DNA of 64,000 bases from Anaerolineales bacterium (GTDB lineage Bacteria; Chloroflexota; Anaerolineae; Anaerolineales; Villigracilaceae): assembly GCA_014860745.1 (NCBI GenBank), contig JACZJC010000069.1:37221-101220 (forward strand), given 5' to 3'. Made by a program: the position numbers and the translations under genes. The notes under the pieces are model-generated. The model saw only the letters and a list, made by a program, of their open reading frames with translations. It made no database searches and had not been told where the DNA came from. Positions within the stretch are counted from its first letter, which is position 1, and every line of letters starts with the position of its first letter. Below are positions 8,444 to 18,537 of this stretch, in pieces.

Positions 8444-9532
8444 ATGGCAGATGGAAATTTGAATAACGAACAAACCCATGTCGATCGGACGCTTTCCCGA
8501 GTCTTGACTTGGGTGGGGGAGAGCGAACTAATTTGGTTTGGTATTTTTCTTTTACTGGCCGTCGTTATTACACTGGGCGCATTGACAGCCTCCACAGGGT
8601 ATGAAGATATTGCTGGAATCGGTCGACAGGTTGATGGAACTGCGTATCGACCGTACGTGTATCGTCAATTGGTGCCTTTGACAATAAGAATTGTCAGCCA
8701 ATTTATCCCTGAAGAGAAAATGGTATCATTGGATCGGATGGGTGCCCAGACGAATATTGGCGCAACGATTCAACTTTTAGAAAACGACTTCGCCCTAAAT
8801 ATTTTTAGTGCTCTCATCAATTTCATGTCTTTGATAGGTTTTGCTTATGTGTACCGAGCCTTACTTCGCGCTCAACTTTCCGGTCCCTCGCTATATTTCA
8901 ATATTACAGTGGCTTGTGCTCTTTATGGTCTGACATACACCAATCATGAAGGTGTATATAGCTACGATTATCCATTACTATTTCTCTACACAACCGCAAT
9001 TTACCTAATGTCACGTCAGGTTTGGTGGGCGTACTACTTTGTTTTTATATTGGCGACCATTAACAAAGAGACCACTATTCTATTGACAGCAGTTTACGCC
9101 TTAACCTTCTGGAGGAAACATAATTCACGGCATTTTACATTACATTTGTTGTCACAGTTTATTACGTTTGCAATAATTACTTCTAGTATACGTTTTTATT
9201 TCTCAGAGAATCCAGGTTCGGGTGTCGAAATTCATTTCCTAAGAAATATCAGACTCCTGATGAATCCACCGGACGTTTATGATTTTCCCTTATTAATGAT
9301 GATGTTATTTGTTTTGATCGTTAAGGATTGGTATGCCAAACCGTCCCTGTTCAAAAACACCTTTTTGATGGTAGTCCCGTTGGTTTGCCTGGGTTTCGCC
9401 TTTGGTTGGGTTGATGAGTTGCGGGATTATTATGAGGTGTACCCTGCTGTGATAGCTCTGGCGGGCATACCCCTCGCTTTGTATGTATTTGGAGTGCCAA
9501 TTAGGCCTAGGCCCAGCATAGACTTGGCGTAA
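8444..9532 (+). CDS. Polytopic membrane protein of the glycan locus
   Basis: 362 residues with about eight hydrophobic segments, beginning after a polar 30-residue N-terminus. The first extracytoplasmic loop contains VDGTAYRPYVYRQLVPLTIR, and INKETT occurs in a middle loop (about 198-205). The layout resembles the uncharacterised membrane glycosyltransferase-like proteins of bacterial surface glycan loci (EpsG/DUF2029-like). No catalytic motif is certain. AGAGGAAT lies just before the ATG. Role inferred only from context. Confidence 0.5.
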   Translation: MADGNLNNEQTHVDRTLSRVLTWVGESELIWFGIFLLLAVVITLGALTASTGYEDIAGIGRQVDGTAYRPYVYRQLVPLTIRIVSQFIPEEKMVSLDRMGAQTNIGATIQLLENDFALNIFSALINFMSLIGFAYVYRALLRAQLSGPSLYFNITVACALYGLTYTNHEGVYSYDYPLLFLYTTAIYLMSRQVWWAYYFVFILATINKETTILLTAVYALTFWRKHNSRHFTLHLLSQFITFAIITSSIRFYFSENPGSGVEIHFLRNIRLLMNPPDVYDFPLLMMMLFVLIVKDWYAKPSLFKNTFLMVVPLVCLGFAFGWVDELRDYYEVYPAVIALAGIPLALYVFGVPIRPRPSIDLA

Positions 9533-9609
9533 AAAAGGCCGCCGTGCTCCTCACCCTGACCAGAAAGTAATTCCTGATTAAACCAGATGTCTTTTATAGA
9601 TAAAATTTC

Positions 9610-10809
9610 ATGATGTCAAATTTTCCAGTCGATCCGATGTTTGAACAACCCGATGGATGGCTTCGCGTAAGTCTGCCAAAAATTGAGGCTGCAACCGGGG
9701 CAATCACAAAGTTAACGGGCCAAAGGATGAGCCTTCCAACTTTTGATGAAGCCCGCGTCATATTCCAACGGAAAAATTGGGTAAAATTAACTAACGTAAA
9801 GCCAGCGAATTCTCATTTTTCAATTATTGTGCCAGTTCATAATGAAGAGCGAACACTTCCATCCTTTTTGGGGGCGCTCTTTGCATCCGAGTTGCCCTCG
9901 GATGCTGATATTCAAGTGGTCTTTGTTCTAAATGCAACAACCGATCGGAGCTCTGAGATAATTAGGAACCGATTGGGTTTTATCAATCACCCGGAAGAGG
10001 TGATCTTGTCTGAATCCACATGCGACCCGAGAAGAGCGAACGTAGGGTATCGGTTTCACCAGGACAGAATCCGCTTCTTGGTTATTGAAACTCCCTCAGC
10101 CGGAAAAGCGAATGCATTGAATCTTGGGAACGAGATCGCACGGAGGGAGGCGCATGAGGTTGCGATAAATATTGATGCAAACAATTGGGTCGAGCCGGAT
10201 TCTATAGCGTTAATGTATGGCAAGGCGAAACAAACTATTTTGGATGTCCCGCTTTCGAACGTGGTACTTGTCAATGCCAGGGAATACTGTCCAACGAGAA
10301 ACACGCAGATAAAGGTGTCTGTAAAAATTAAAACGCAGAAGGCAGAAGTATCTGGGTGTATGTTTGCGTGGTCTACGAAATGGATAAATGAAAATAATGG
10401 TTTCCCACAGCACGCCATTGAAGATTACGGCGCAGGGCTGCTTGCCCTTTCCCAAAAAAAAAGAATTGTGGAAAGCGATGCCAATATATGGGTTTATTCC
10501 GCTTCAAATTCATTCGACGAGAATAGGCAGGTGATTCGGTTCATCTACGGCGCTATGCAGTTGGCAAGGCGATTTGAGAAGGACGCCATTGCGCTGCAAA
10601 TCCTTCGCGAGGATTTCCCTCATCTCCGTCCACTGCGAAGCCGCCTTGAGTATTACCTATTTCGAAGAGGAAAAAAGCGACACTTCATGGATATCCTGCG
10701 AGGTGTTATTAGATGGATGTTCAATGAAATTCTCATTTACAATGCCCGGCGAAAGTTCCGCAAAGACCCCGATGGTCAAACATGGGATCCGATAGGCAGC
10801 ACCAAATAG
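9610..10809 (+). CDS. Family 2 glycosyltransferase, soluble
   Basis: 399 residues. After a roughly 70-residue N-terminal extension comes a GT-A fold: FSIIVPVHNEERTLPSFLGAL (about 73-93), a Lys-containing acceptor-loop region SAGKANALNLGNE (about 162-174), and the nucleotide/metal motif NIDANNW (about 184-190, in place of DxD). The putative catalytic acidic pair is AIEDYGAG (about 266-273). No transmembrane helices are evident, so it is cytoplasmic or peripheral. It should add one sugar to the lipid-linked repeat unit; donor unknown. Confidence 0.8.
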   Translation: MMSNFPVDPMFEQPDGWLRVSLPKIEAATGAITKLTGQRMSLPTFDEARVIFQRKNWVKLTNVKPANSHFSIIVPVHNEERTLPSFLGALFASELPSDADIQVVFVLNATTDRSSEIIRNRLGFINHPEEVILSESTCDPRRANVGYRFHQDRIRFLVIETPSAGKANALNLGNEIARREAHEVAINIDANNWVEPDSIALMYGKAKQTILDVPLSNVVLVNAREYCPTRNTQIKVSVKIKTQKAEVSGCMFAWSTKWINENNGFPQHAIEDYGAGLLALSQKKRIVESDANIWVYSASNSFDENRQVIRFIYGAMQLARRFEKDAIALQILREDFPHLRPLRSRLEYYLFRRGKKRHFMDILRGVIRWMFNEILIYNARRKFRKDPDGQTWDPIGSTK

Positions 10810-10934
10810 CAATGTCGGTGAAGTAGATGAAGTCCGGACTCACCTATTTGGTGCGTCAAAAGGTGACCGAATGTAATTTTGGTGAAATACTGATATACTT
10901 TATTCGATTTGATATATATTTGAAATGAGACCCC

Positions 10935-12392
10935 ATGACGGTTAATAGAAATGATTTTATTTACATGATAATGGCTGTTGGTTTTGCTGTCGCTGGCGTT
11001 ATGGTGATCAGCAATCCTGATGCCTTGATCGGTTTGTATTTTGCCGCGGCAATGCTCGGTATTGGTTTGGTTATGGCGATTTATATCAAGCCAAGTCTGG
11101 GCGCGGATATCCTGATTATTGCGGTGTTTACAAATATTTCCCGCACCTTTACCGACAATGGTCTTCCCAGTGTAATTAAACCGCTAGTGGCGATTGTTGC
11201 ATTGGCTATACTTGTACGATACATTAATGCAGCTCAGATGCCAGGTGGACGGGATAAGACACGAGGGGTTGAAGCGTTCTTGTTTTTTTATTTTATGATG
11301 GTCGCCTTTTCTTATATCACGGCTGATAACAAGGAGCGTGCTGCTGAGGCGATTATAGATCTGGGAAAGGATATTGTTATTATTTATTGTATATTTTTTA
11401 CGCTCCGTCGTCCGGAAACATGGAAGCAATCCGCCTGGATTGTAATCCTTGTCACGGCTTTTCTATCTCTTCTTGGAGTTTACCAGGCGTTTACCGGTAA
11501 TTACGACCAGCAGTTTTTCGGCCTGGCGCGTGCGCTAAAAGATGTTAGTACGAATTCAACTACGTATCGCCTTGCAGGTCCTATCAAGGAACCCAATATG
11601 TGGGGACAAGTCGTTGTTGCCGTCGTACCGCTTGTGTTATTTAGAATTATTTACGAAAGACGAATGCGCATGAGATTGCTGGGGGTTGGCATCCTTGGGA
11701 TTCTATTGATCGAAATTTTGAATACATACAGCCGTGGGGCTTATTTGGGATTGGTATTTGTCTCCGGGTTGGTATTATTGAGCCAGCGCCCTCATCCTTT
11801 GATTTGGTTTGCTGGCGTCGCTACTGTGGTGCTGGTTTTTCCATTTTTACCGTCCAGTTACACAGATCGTTTTGAGACGATAACCCTTCTGAATTCCGAT
11901 GGCATCTACCAGGAAGCCTCATTTCGCGGGCGGACGAGTAAAATCCTTACCGGCTTGATCATGTTTTCCAATAACCCTATTTTGGGGGTTGGTGCGGGTA
12001 ATTACCCAAACAATTACCAAAAATATACAATTGATGTGGGGCTGGAGCGAGCTTCCGGGGAACAAGACCCACACTCCTTGTATGTGCAAATCCTTGCTGA
12101 AACTGGTATCCTGGGTGGGATAACATTTCTTGGGTTTGCCAGCTTGCTTTTGATTAACTTTTCCAGATCCATCCAATCCATTAAAAATTTTATGGCTTAT
12201 CAAAGCTGGTTGCCCTGGCTTTACGCCATTCAAATTTCTGTTATTGGGTATTTGTTCACAAGCTTGTTTTTGCATGGCGGGTATATTCGATTTTATTGGA
12301 TTCTTGTAGCATTGGCACTGGCTGCAATTCAATTGACCGAAGAATCACTGATTGATCCCGACCAAAAGCACCTGTTGGAACTCCCTGTCTGA
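10935..12392 (+). CDS. O-antigen ligase/Wzy-like polymerase
   Basis: 485 residues, about eleven to twelve membrane helices, with one large loop between about 300 and 390. That loop carries the Wzy_C/WaaL signature (PF04932): FRGRTSKILTGL, NPILGVGAGNYP, and EQDPHSLYVQILAETGILGG, which includes the conserved His of ligases and polymerases. These enzymes polymerise or transfer undecaprenyl-linked glycans at the outer leaflet. It sits directly before a flippase gene (6-base gap), completing the Wzx/Wzy pathway of this locus. Confidence 0.88.
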   Translation: MTVNRNDFIYMIMAVGFAVAGVMVISNPDALIGLYFAAAMLGIGLVMAIYIKPSLGADILIIAVFTNISRTFTDNGLPSVIKPLVAIVALAILVRYINAAQMPGGRDKTRGVEAFLFFYFMMVAFSYITADNKERAAEAIIDLGKDIVIIYCIFFTLRRPETWKQSAWIVILVTAFLSLLGVYQAFTGNYDQQFFGLARALKDVSTNSTTYRLAGPIKEPNMWGQVVVAVVPLVLFRIIYERRMRMRLLGVGILGILLIEILNTYSRGAYLGLVFVSGLVLLSQRPHPLIWFAGVATVVLVFPFLPSSYTDRFETITLLNSDGIYQEASFRGRTSKILTGLIMFSNNPILGVGAGNYPNNYQKYTIDVGLERASGEQDPHSLYVQILAETGILGGITFLGFASLLLINFSRSIQSIKNFMAYQSWLPWLYAIQISVIGYLFTSLFLHGGYIRFYWILVALALAAIQLTEESLIDPDQKHLLELPV

Positions 12393-12398
12393 CAAAAT

Positions 12399-13868
12399 AT
12401 GACTGAAAACCCTATAGAGAACGATTCCGGCCGCAAGGTCCTGCAGAAAACAGCCCGCGGCATTTTTTGGAATTTCATTGCATACGGCTTCAGCAAGGCC
12501 ATCATTCTGGTGACCACTTCCATCCTTGCTCGTTTGCTCAGCAAAGATGATTTTGGCATTGTTGCCTTGGCGGTGATTGCCATCAATTACCTGTCCGTTG
12601 TAAAAGATCTCGGTTTGGGGATAGCACTAATCCAAAGGAGGGAGGATGTCAACGAAGCCGCCAATACAGTTTTTACGCTAAACCTTATTTTCGGCGTTTT
12701 ACTTTCAGCATTATTAATCCCCCTGGCTCCTTTGGTTGCTGACTACTTCAAGAACCCATTGGTCATCCCTGTCCTGCGGTGGCTAGGATTAACGTTTTTC
12801 ATCAGCGCGATTGGGTCGGTACATGTCGTCTGGTTGATGCGGGAATTGGATTACCGTCGAAAATTGATTCCGGATCTCGGCTCTGCATTGATCAAAGGAA
12901 TTGTCTCGATTGGATTGGCGCTGAGCGGATATGGAGTTTGGTCATTGGTCATTGGCCAATTGAGTGGGGTGGTGAGCTCCGTCCTTTTATTCTGGATCAT
13001 GGTCCCCTGGCGCCCACGCTTTAGGTTGGATTCAAAAATCACCCGTTCTTTATTGGCATTCGGTTCGTCCATCATCAGCAGTGATATATTGAATGTAACC
13101 ATCGATAATTTGAGCTATATCATCATAGGCCGGTTGTTTGGCGCTGTTCAATTGGGTGTTTACACCCTTGCGTACCGCTTGCCTGAAATGTTATTGATCG
13201 GAAATTTGTGGATCATGGCGAGTGTCACATTTCCGGCATTTGCGAATATCCAGAACGATGCGGATAATTTACGCCGTGGTTTTCTGGGATCCATCCGATT
13301 GGTGGGATTGATCGCGATGCCTATATGCCTGGGTTTGATCATCGCAGCCGAACCGATCATTCTTGTTCTATTTGGCAGCCAATGGGTGGATGCAATTCCT
13401 GTTTTGCGCATCCTCGCGTTATATGCCCTTGTCGCTTCCATCGGGTACCATGTAGGTGATGTTTATAAGGCGATTGGCCGCCCGGACATTTTATTGAAAA
13501 TGACCATATTCACTCTTGCACTTCTAATCATCGCGCTTCTGATTGGATCGCGCCATGGTTTGACGGGGATCGCATGGGCGTATGTTGTGGCCGTCTTTAT
13601 AGAACGGGTGGTAAGTCTATTTATTGCCGTACGTTTTATTAAGATTTCTGCAAGGGAAATCCTTTCTCAATTGATTCCGTCCATAAAGGGCGGATTAGCC
13701 ATGGTTGTAGTCACCCTTGGCGTTTTATACATGACGACAACCATGACCCCCTTTGTAATCCTTATATTTTTACTCCTCGCTGGTGGGATAAGTTATTTAG
13801 GTGTTCTATGGGGAACAGAGCGAGAGAATCTTTTACAATTGGTCAATATTATTCGCAAGACGGATTAA
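12399..13868 (+). CDS. Lipopolysaccharide/exopolysaccharide flippase (Wzx-like, MOP superfamily)
   Basis: 489 residues with the twelve-to-fourteen-helix pattern of polysaccharide exporters (PF13440). Recognisable pieces are ILARLLSKDDFGIVALA near residue 45, DLGLGIALIQRRED near 70, and DNLSYIIIGRLFGAVQLGVYTLAYRLPEM near 228-256. It would flip undecaprenyl-pyrophosphate-linked repeat units across the cytoplasmic membrane. It starts 6 bases after the Wzy-like gene and is followed by a GT4 gene 7 bases downstream, so the genes are cotranscribed. Confidence 0.9.
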   Translation: MTENPIENDSGRKVLQKTARGIFWNFIAYGFSKAIILVTTSILARLLSKDDFGIVALAVIAINYLSVVKDLGLGIALIQRREDVNEAANTVFTLNLIFGVLLSALLIPLAPLVADYFKNPLVIPVLRWLGLTFFISAIGSVHVVWLMRELDYRRKLIPDLGSALIKGIVSIGLALSGYGVWSLVIGQLSGVVSSVLLFWIMVPWRPRFRLDSKITRSLLAFGSSIISSDILNVTIDNLSYIIIGRLFGAVQLGVYTLAYRLPEMLLIGNLWIMASVTFPAFANIQNDADNLRRGFLGSIRLVGLIAMPICLGLIIAAEPIILVLFGSQWVDAIPVLRILALYALVASIGYHVGDVYKAIGRPDILLKMTIFTLALLIIALLIGSRHGLTGIAWAYVVAVFIERVVSLFIAVRFIKISAREILSQLIPSIKGGLAMVVVTLGVLYMTTTMTPFVILIFLLLAGGISYLGVLWGTERENLLQLVNIIRKTD

Positions 13869-13875
13869 CAGAACT

Positions 13876-15069
13876 ATGGTATCCGATAGTCAACAGCTCT
13901 TAAACCCAGCAAATGCTCCCCGAAAAATAAAAACAATCATTTTTGTAATCGATGGTTTGGGGGTTGGTGGAGCCGAACACCTTATGATTCCCATACTGGG
14001 ATATTTGAATAAAGAAACATTTAGCGCTCGTGTATGCGTTTTGCAATCTAGAGATGGTAATCCGCTCGCAGAAGATATTCGCTCCCTCGGTGTACAAGTG
14101 GATTTTTTGAATGTCAGGCACTTGCGTGATTTTACCGCGTTGTTGCGCTTAAGAAATTACTTGAAGGAAGTTAAGGCTGATCTTATTCATACCCAGCTGG
14201 AATTTGCGAATATCCTGGGAAATACCTCAGCCAAAATTCTCGGCCTGCCGAGCGTTTGTACTGTCCACGTTCAGCCAATAAGAGACGGGAGATTAAAAAG
14301 CCGGTTTCATCAATGGGTGGAATGGATGGCGTTACGTTTGTTTTGCGATCGCATCATCACGGTGTCCGAGGATACGCGGCGCAATTATATCGCCCAGAGC
14401 GGCATCTCGCCAAAGAAGCTTTTGACGATTTACAATGGAATTGATTTAACTCGATTTAATCGCCTCAAGCCTGACCTCGACCGGGCGTCTGTTCGAGAAG
14501 AGTTTCATCTGCCCAAGGATTCTTTTCTGCTTACAACAGTGGCGGTCCTGCGCCAACAAAAAGGGATCGAGCATATGATCCGCGCCTTGCCCGCTCTTCA
14601 CAACATGCATGGCAATGTTTATTACCTAATCGTAGGGGCTGGAACATACCTTGCAGTTTTGGAGAAAGAGGCGGAACTTACAGGCCTGAGAGAAAATATC
14701 ATCTTTGCTGGCAGCCGAAAAGATATACCTCGAATTTTATCTGCGAGCGATATTTTTATTTTGCCCACACTAACCGAGGCGTTGCCGACTGTACTGGCTG
14801 AGGCAATGGCCTGCCGGTTACCGATCGTTGCCAGTGCAGTGGGAGGCATACCGGAAATGATCCAGAGCAACGGAAATGGCTGCTTGGTATCTCCAGCGCA
14901 GCCTTCAGAATTATCTGAAGCTTGCGAAACATTACTTAAGCAGCCCAATTTACGCATACGGATGGGTGACGAGGGCTGGAATCTCGTGTACCAGAAATTT
15001 AACATTATCCATCAGGTTATCCAATTGGAAGAACAATATCTAGAATTAATAAATCGCTATGAACAATAA
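13876..15069 (+). CDS. Family 4 glycosyltransferase
   Basis: About 397 residues from ATG 13876, 7 bases after the flippase stop. GT-B fold: N-terminal DGLGVGGAEHLMIPIL (glycine-rich acceptor loop), ADLIHTQLE, then ITVSEDTRRNY and YNGIDLTRF at the domain hinge, and the C-terminal donor site SDIFILPTLTEALPTVLAEAMACRLPIVAS with the E-x7-E motif. GT4 enzymes are retaining, using nucleotide sugars. The stop overlaps the next GT4 start by 11 bases. It probably extends the lipid-linked repeat unit in the cytoplasm. Confidence 0.9.
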   Translation: MVSDSQQLLNPANAPRKIKTIIFVIDGLGVGGAEHLMIPILGYLNKETFSARVCVLQSRDGNPLAEDIRSLGVQVDFLNVRHLRDFTALLRLRNYLKEVKADLIHTQLEFANILGNTSAKILGLPSVCTVHVQPIRDGRLKSRFHQWVEWMALRLFCDRIITVSEDTRRNYIAQSGISPKKLLTIYNGIDLTRFNRLKPDLDRASVREEFHLPKDSFLLTTVAVLRQQKGIEHMIRALPALHNMHGNVYYLIVGAGTYLAVLEKEAELTGLRENIIFAGSRKDIPRILSASDIFILPTLTEALPTVLAEAMACRLPIVASAVGGIPEMIQSNGNGCLVSPAQPSELSEACETLLKQPNLRIRMGDEGWNLVYQKFNIIHQVIQLEEQYLELINRYEQ

Positions 15070-16330
15070 AATTCGTCTTGTTATGGTGGAACCGAATGGT
15101 AGCGGGGGTCTGATCCATTATGCTTATCAGCTTTGCTCAGCGCTTTCAAATGAAAACATGGATGTTACCCTCATTACGGGCAGAAATTATGAGCTTGCTG
15201 ATTTCCCCCACAATTTCCGCGTTGAAGCCACGCTTGATCTATGGCAATTATTTGAGGCCAAATCAGAGACTCAACTTTTTAAAAATCCCTTGATAAGAAT
15301 GTGGCATAAATCTCGCTGGACTTTTCGAAGGGGCATCCGTGCAATTCGGCTGATTCGTGCCTGGGTCCGGTTGACGCGTTACTTGTTAAAAATCAAACCC
15401 GACCTGATACAATTTTCAAAAATAAATTTTCCTTTTGAGTCCATATTCCTAGGGCATCTGCGGCGAAAAGGCCAACTATTGACCCAAATTTGCCACGAGT
15501 TTGAGTTGCGTGAAAGTACTGGACCATTCTCCTCCCTGTTATTGCGTACCTACGCCGACATCTACACCCATTTCTCTGCAATGTTTTTTCATGCATCCGA
15601 GAATCGAAATCGCTTCCTTGAACTATTCCCGTTCGTTCCCCTAGTGGATACTCACATTATCCCTCTTGGTAATTCAAACTGGTTATTGATGATAACGCCC
15701 GATCCAGTAGATGTTCTTAAAGAAAAGTATCGTTTGCAGGAAGATGAGAGGATCGTGCTTTTCTTTGGTTTGTTGGCTCCAAGTAAGGGATTGGACGATC
15801 TAATCGAGGCGTTTGCTTTGGCACGGAAGTCATGTCAGGCCAAATTGGTGATCGCTGGTTATCCAACCAAGCACATGGATATGAAGGGATTGACCGACCG
15901 AATCACCCGGCTCGGTTTGAAAGATGATGTGATTCTTGATACTCGTTATATCCCGCTTGGCCAAATCCGCCCGCTTATGGAATTGGCAGCAGTGGTTGTA
16001 TACCCTTATGTTAGTAGCACACAGAGTGGGGCATTACAGGTTGCGTATACTTTTGGAAAACCAGTTATTGCCACACGCATTGGAGGTTTGCCAGAAGCTG
16101 TGGATGACACTCGGAGTGGTTTTTTAGTGGAAGTTCATTCCCCGCAGGAGATGGCTGAAAAAATAATCCTCATCATCAACAACCCTGATCGCAGGCGGGA
16201 AATGGGAGCTTATGCACGGAGGTTATCCGAAACCCGGTTTGATTGGGGGGCGATTGCGAGACAAATGCGCCCGGTTTACGAGATGTTGGTGAATTCTAAA
16301 TCCCGAACTACGATGGGCGATATCGATTGA
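15059..16330 (+). CDS. Family 4 glycosyltransferase
   Basis: 423 residues, GT-B fold. The N-terminus MVEPNGSGGLIHYAYQL holds the glycine-rich loop. The C-terminal half has ERIVLFFGLLAPSKGLDDLIEAF, LAAVVVYPYVSSTQSGALQVAYTFGKPVIATRIGG and DDTRSGFLVE, the GT4 donor-site blocks with Ser-Gly-Ala replacing the more usual Glu-Gly. It overlaps the preceding GT4 by 11 bases (translational coupling). Its 3' end overlaps the convergent polysaccharide deacetylase by 23 bases. Confidence 0.88.
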   Translation: MNNKIRLVMVEPNGSGGLIHYAYQLCSALSNENMDVTLITGRNYELADFPHNFRVEATLDLWQLFEAKSETQLFKNPLIRMWHKSRWTFRRGIRAIRLIRAWVRLTRYLLKIKPDLIQFSKINFPFESIFLGHLRRKGQLLTQICHEFELRESTGPFSSLLLRTYADIYTHFSAMFFHASENRNRFLELFPFVPLVDTHIIPLGNSNWLLMITPDPVDVLKEKYRLQEDERIVLFFGLLAPSKGLDDLIEAFALARKSCQAKLVIAGYPTKHMDMKGLTDRITRLGLKDDVILDTRYIPLGQIRPLMELAAVVVYPYVSSTQSGALQVAYTFGKPVIATRIGGLPEAVDDTRSGFLVEVHSPQEMAEKIILIINNPDRRREMGAYARRLSETRFDWGAIARQMRPVYEMLVNSKSRTTMGDID

Positions 16331-17363
16331 AGCCGTTCACAAGGAATGAGAATTGAGCCAGGGTGTGTTTATGAGAGATGAAAACTCGGCGAATGGCATA
16401 TGGATTTTGCATTGCCTCACCAAAACTAGTGGGTCCATTTAGTAAAGTAAACGCTACCCGATATCCCGAGTTGGCTGTTAGATGTTCGATCTCCTGGTTG
16501 AAATCAGCTTTTCCTCCATTGGGATAGGCAAACCCGAGGATTGGTTTCCCCAATTCATCCTCGATTCGTGTTCTCGAGCCGGCAATTTCATCTTCCGCTC
16601 TTCGAAGGGAAACCCGGGTCAAAATTGGGTGATTGATGGTGTGGCCGCCAAAATCGATCCCATTCTTATTCATTTCCCTAATTTGATCCCAATTCATCAT
16701 GAGACTTTTAAAATACCCTTTTTGGATGGACACATTCAATAATTCGGGCAGACGGGCAATCCATGCAGTTTTTTCATCGTCTGGAAGGATTTTAAGTTTT
16801 TCAATTAAGTTTGAACTTACTCTGTCCTTTTCAGTTTTATTGTTCCAGTGTTCTTGATGGCCATCTGGAAAGATAATGGTGTCTTGAGGGGTGTGGTAAA
16901 AACAATAGGCAACCAGGTCCCAGTAAAATGGTGCATCGTTTTGAATATGACCCGAGGTGAGGAATACGACTGCAGGCAGGTTGCGTTCCTTAAGGATTGG
17001 ATAGGCATTCAAAAAATTATCCGCATAGCCATCGTCGAATGTAATTAAGGCGGCGTGAGACGGCAGAATTGACTTCCCATCAAGCCATCTCACAATCTCT
17101 TGTATCGAGACGACTTTAAACCAGCGCATAAGATAATCCATTTGCTGAGCGAAGTCCTCTCTTCGCGCACTCACGTTGGGCTTGAAGGAGTCGAACCCGT
17201 GCCGATTCGGGTCGTCGATGCGGTGATAATTTAGTACTGTAAGATAGTTTTTAAATATAAAACGACCAGCCCGTTCCAGACCAAATTGATAGGCAAAATT
17301 GAGCAATTTATTTCTTGCCAGTGAGCGCCAGGTGCAATTGGCGGAATTATTATTTAAATACAT
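16308..17363 (-). CDS. Polysaccharide deacetylase (NodB/CE4)
   Basis: 351 residues. The NodB domain is clear: ALITFDDGYADNFLNAYPIL at about 90-110 (catalytic base Asp and first metal Asp), ICFGGHT-type motif as GIDFGGHTINHPIL near 228-241 (metal His residues) and FAYPNGG near 272. The family removes N- or O-acetyl groups from polymers in a metal-dependent way. Upstream is LTVLNYHRIDD, commonly seen in the CE4/DUF7033-like group. No signal peptide is evident, so it may act in the cytoplasm or while bound to the membrane. It overlaps the upstream GT4 stop by 14 bases and is therefore in its operon. Confidence 0.9.
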   Translation of the reverse strand: MYLNNNSANCTWRSLARNKLLNFAYQFGLERAGRFIFKNYLTVLNYHRIDDPNRHGFDSFKPNVSARREDFAQQMDYLMRWFKVVSIQEIVRWLDGKSILPSHAALITFDDGYADNFLNAYPILKERNLPAVVFLTSGHIQNDAPFYWDLVAYCFYHTPQDTIIFPDGHQEHWNNKTEKDRVSSNLIEKLKILPDDEKTAWIARLPELLNVSIQKGYFKSLMMNWDQIREMNKNGIDFGGHTINHPILTRVSLRRAEDEIAGSRTRIEDELGKPILGFAYPNGGKADFNQEIEHLTANSGYRVAFTLLNGPTSFGEAMQNPYAIRRVFISHKHTLAQFSFLVNGFNRYRPS

Positions 17364-18537
17364 TTAACCTCTTCTGATGATGGATTGACCAGGCTTTTTG
17401 ATAGGCATGCAATGTAGCGGCTGTCTGGCTTTCAAGGTTGAACTTCGTATTTATATACTTTTGGGCTTTGCTGCCAAGGTAATTCGCGAAATCCCGATCT
17501 TTGCACAACCTTACGATTCCTTCGGCCAATGCGGAAGAGTTATCGGGCGGAACCAACAATGCATGTTCTCCATTAATGACAAGTTCGGGGATACCGCCGG
17601 TGGCCGATGCCAGGATTGGGCACGCTAATGCTGCTGCTTCGAGTAAGGCGATGGGCGTGCCTTCATATCTGGATGGCATGACGAATATATCGCTGGATTT
17701 TAAGGCAGCCAAGACATCATTTCGATCAAAGTATCCAGCCAGAATGACTCTCCCAACGAGGTTCGCTTTTTGGATATGGTCTACTAGTTCACCTCGCATA
17801 TTACCCTCTCCAATTATGACACAGGTCAAAAGAGGGATTTCCTGGCAAGCCTGCATCGCTGCATCGACGAGAACGTCATAACCTTTGATGGCAACCAACC
17901 GCCCAACAGCGGTGCAAAGAAGTCTTTCCGCAGGGAGGTTTAACCTTCTATGCAGCCAGCCATACCCTCTGAGGTCCTTTTTCTCCACATTAACTGCGTT
18001 GTAGATTAATTCGATATTTCCAGCTTCCAGGCCGGATCGCAAAAGGGCTTGTCGGTCTTTTTCAGAAACGGTGATGTAGAGGGAGAGATTCCAGTTTGTG
18101 GCAAGTTCCAATGCGGTATAAATCCAGCCCTTGATGGAGCTTCCACCATGTTCACTCGAGTACCAGCTGTTGATAGTGGAGACTAAGGCTGTCCGTGTAA
18201 ATGTGGATGCAAGACTGGCAAAAAACTTGGATTGAATGTTTTGACTATCCAGCACCTGAAAACCCTCGTTCTTAATTATATGAATCAGGCGTCTAATAAT
18301 TAAAGGGTCAAACTTTCGGCGGCCGACAATGTAAACCGGTAGGTCAAGTTTCTGCGCCTCACGTGTGATCGCGCTTTCTGCCAGACCGGCAAGAGCTACC
18401 TGCTCCTTCGGGAATCGAGATAACTGCGAAAGGACGCGCGAAGTTGAACCACCATATTTCATGGAAAGATCAACAATTAATGTCTTTGGGGGACTCTTTT
18501 CGGGATAACTGGAAAATTCGGGTTTGGTATCTGCCAT
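17350..18537 (-). CDS. Family 4 glycosyltransferase
   Basis: About 395 residues from the ATG at 18537, whose A is the last base of the preceding gene's TAA (TAATG overlap); a TTG 24 bases upstream is less likely. GT-B fold with LSMKYGGSTSRVLSQL at the N-terminus, ITVSEKDRQALL, YNAVNVEKKDLRG, CTAVGRLVAIKGYDVLVDAA and SSDIFVMPSRYEGTPIALLEAAALACPILASATGG with the E-x7-E donor motif. Tight coupling to the GT2 upstream and the deacetylase downstream indicates that the three act on the same glycan. Confidence 0.9.
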   Translation of the reverse strand: MADTKPEFSSYPEKSPPKTLIVDLSMKYGGSTSRVLSQLSRFPKEQVALAGLAESAITREAQKLDLPVYIVGRRKFDPLIIRRLIHIIKNEGFQVLDSQNIQSKFFASLASTFTRTALVSTINSWYSSEHGGSSIKGWIYTALELATNWNLSLYITVSEKDRQALLRSGLEAGNIELIYNAVNVEKKDLRGYGWLHRRLNLPAERLLCTAVGRLVAIKGYDVLVDAAMQACQEIPLLTCVIIGEGNMRGELVDHIQKANLVGRVILAGYFDRNDVLAALKSSDIFVMPSRYEGTPIALLEAAALACPILASATGGIPELVINGEHALLVPPDNSSALAEGIVRLCKDRDFANYLGSKAQKYINTKFNLESQTAATLHAYQKAWSIHHQKRLNVFK

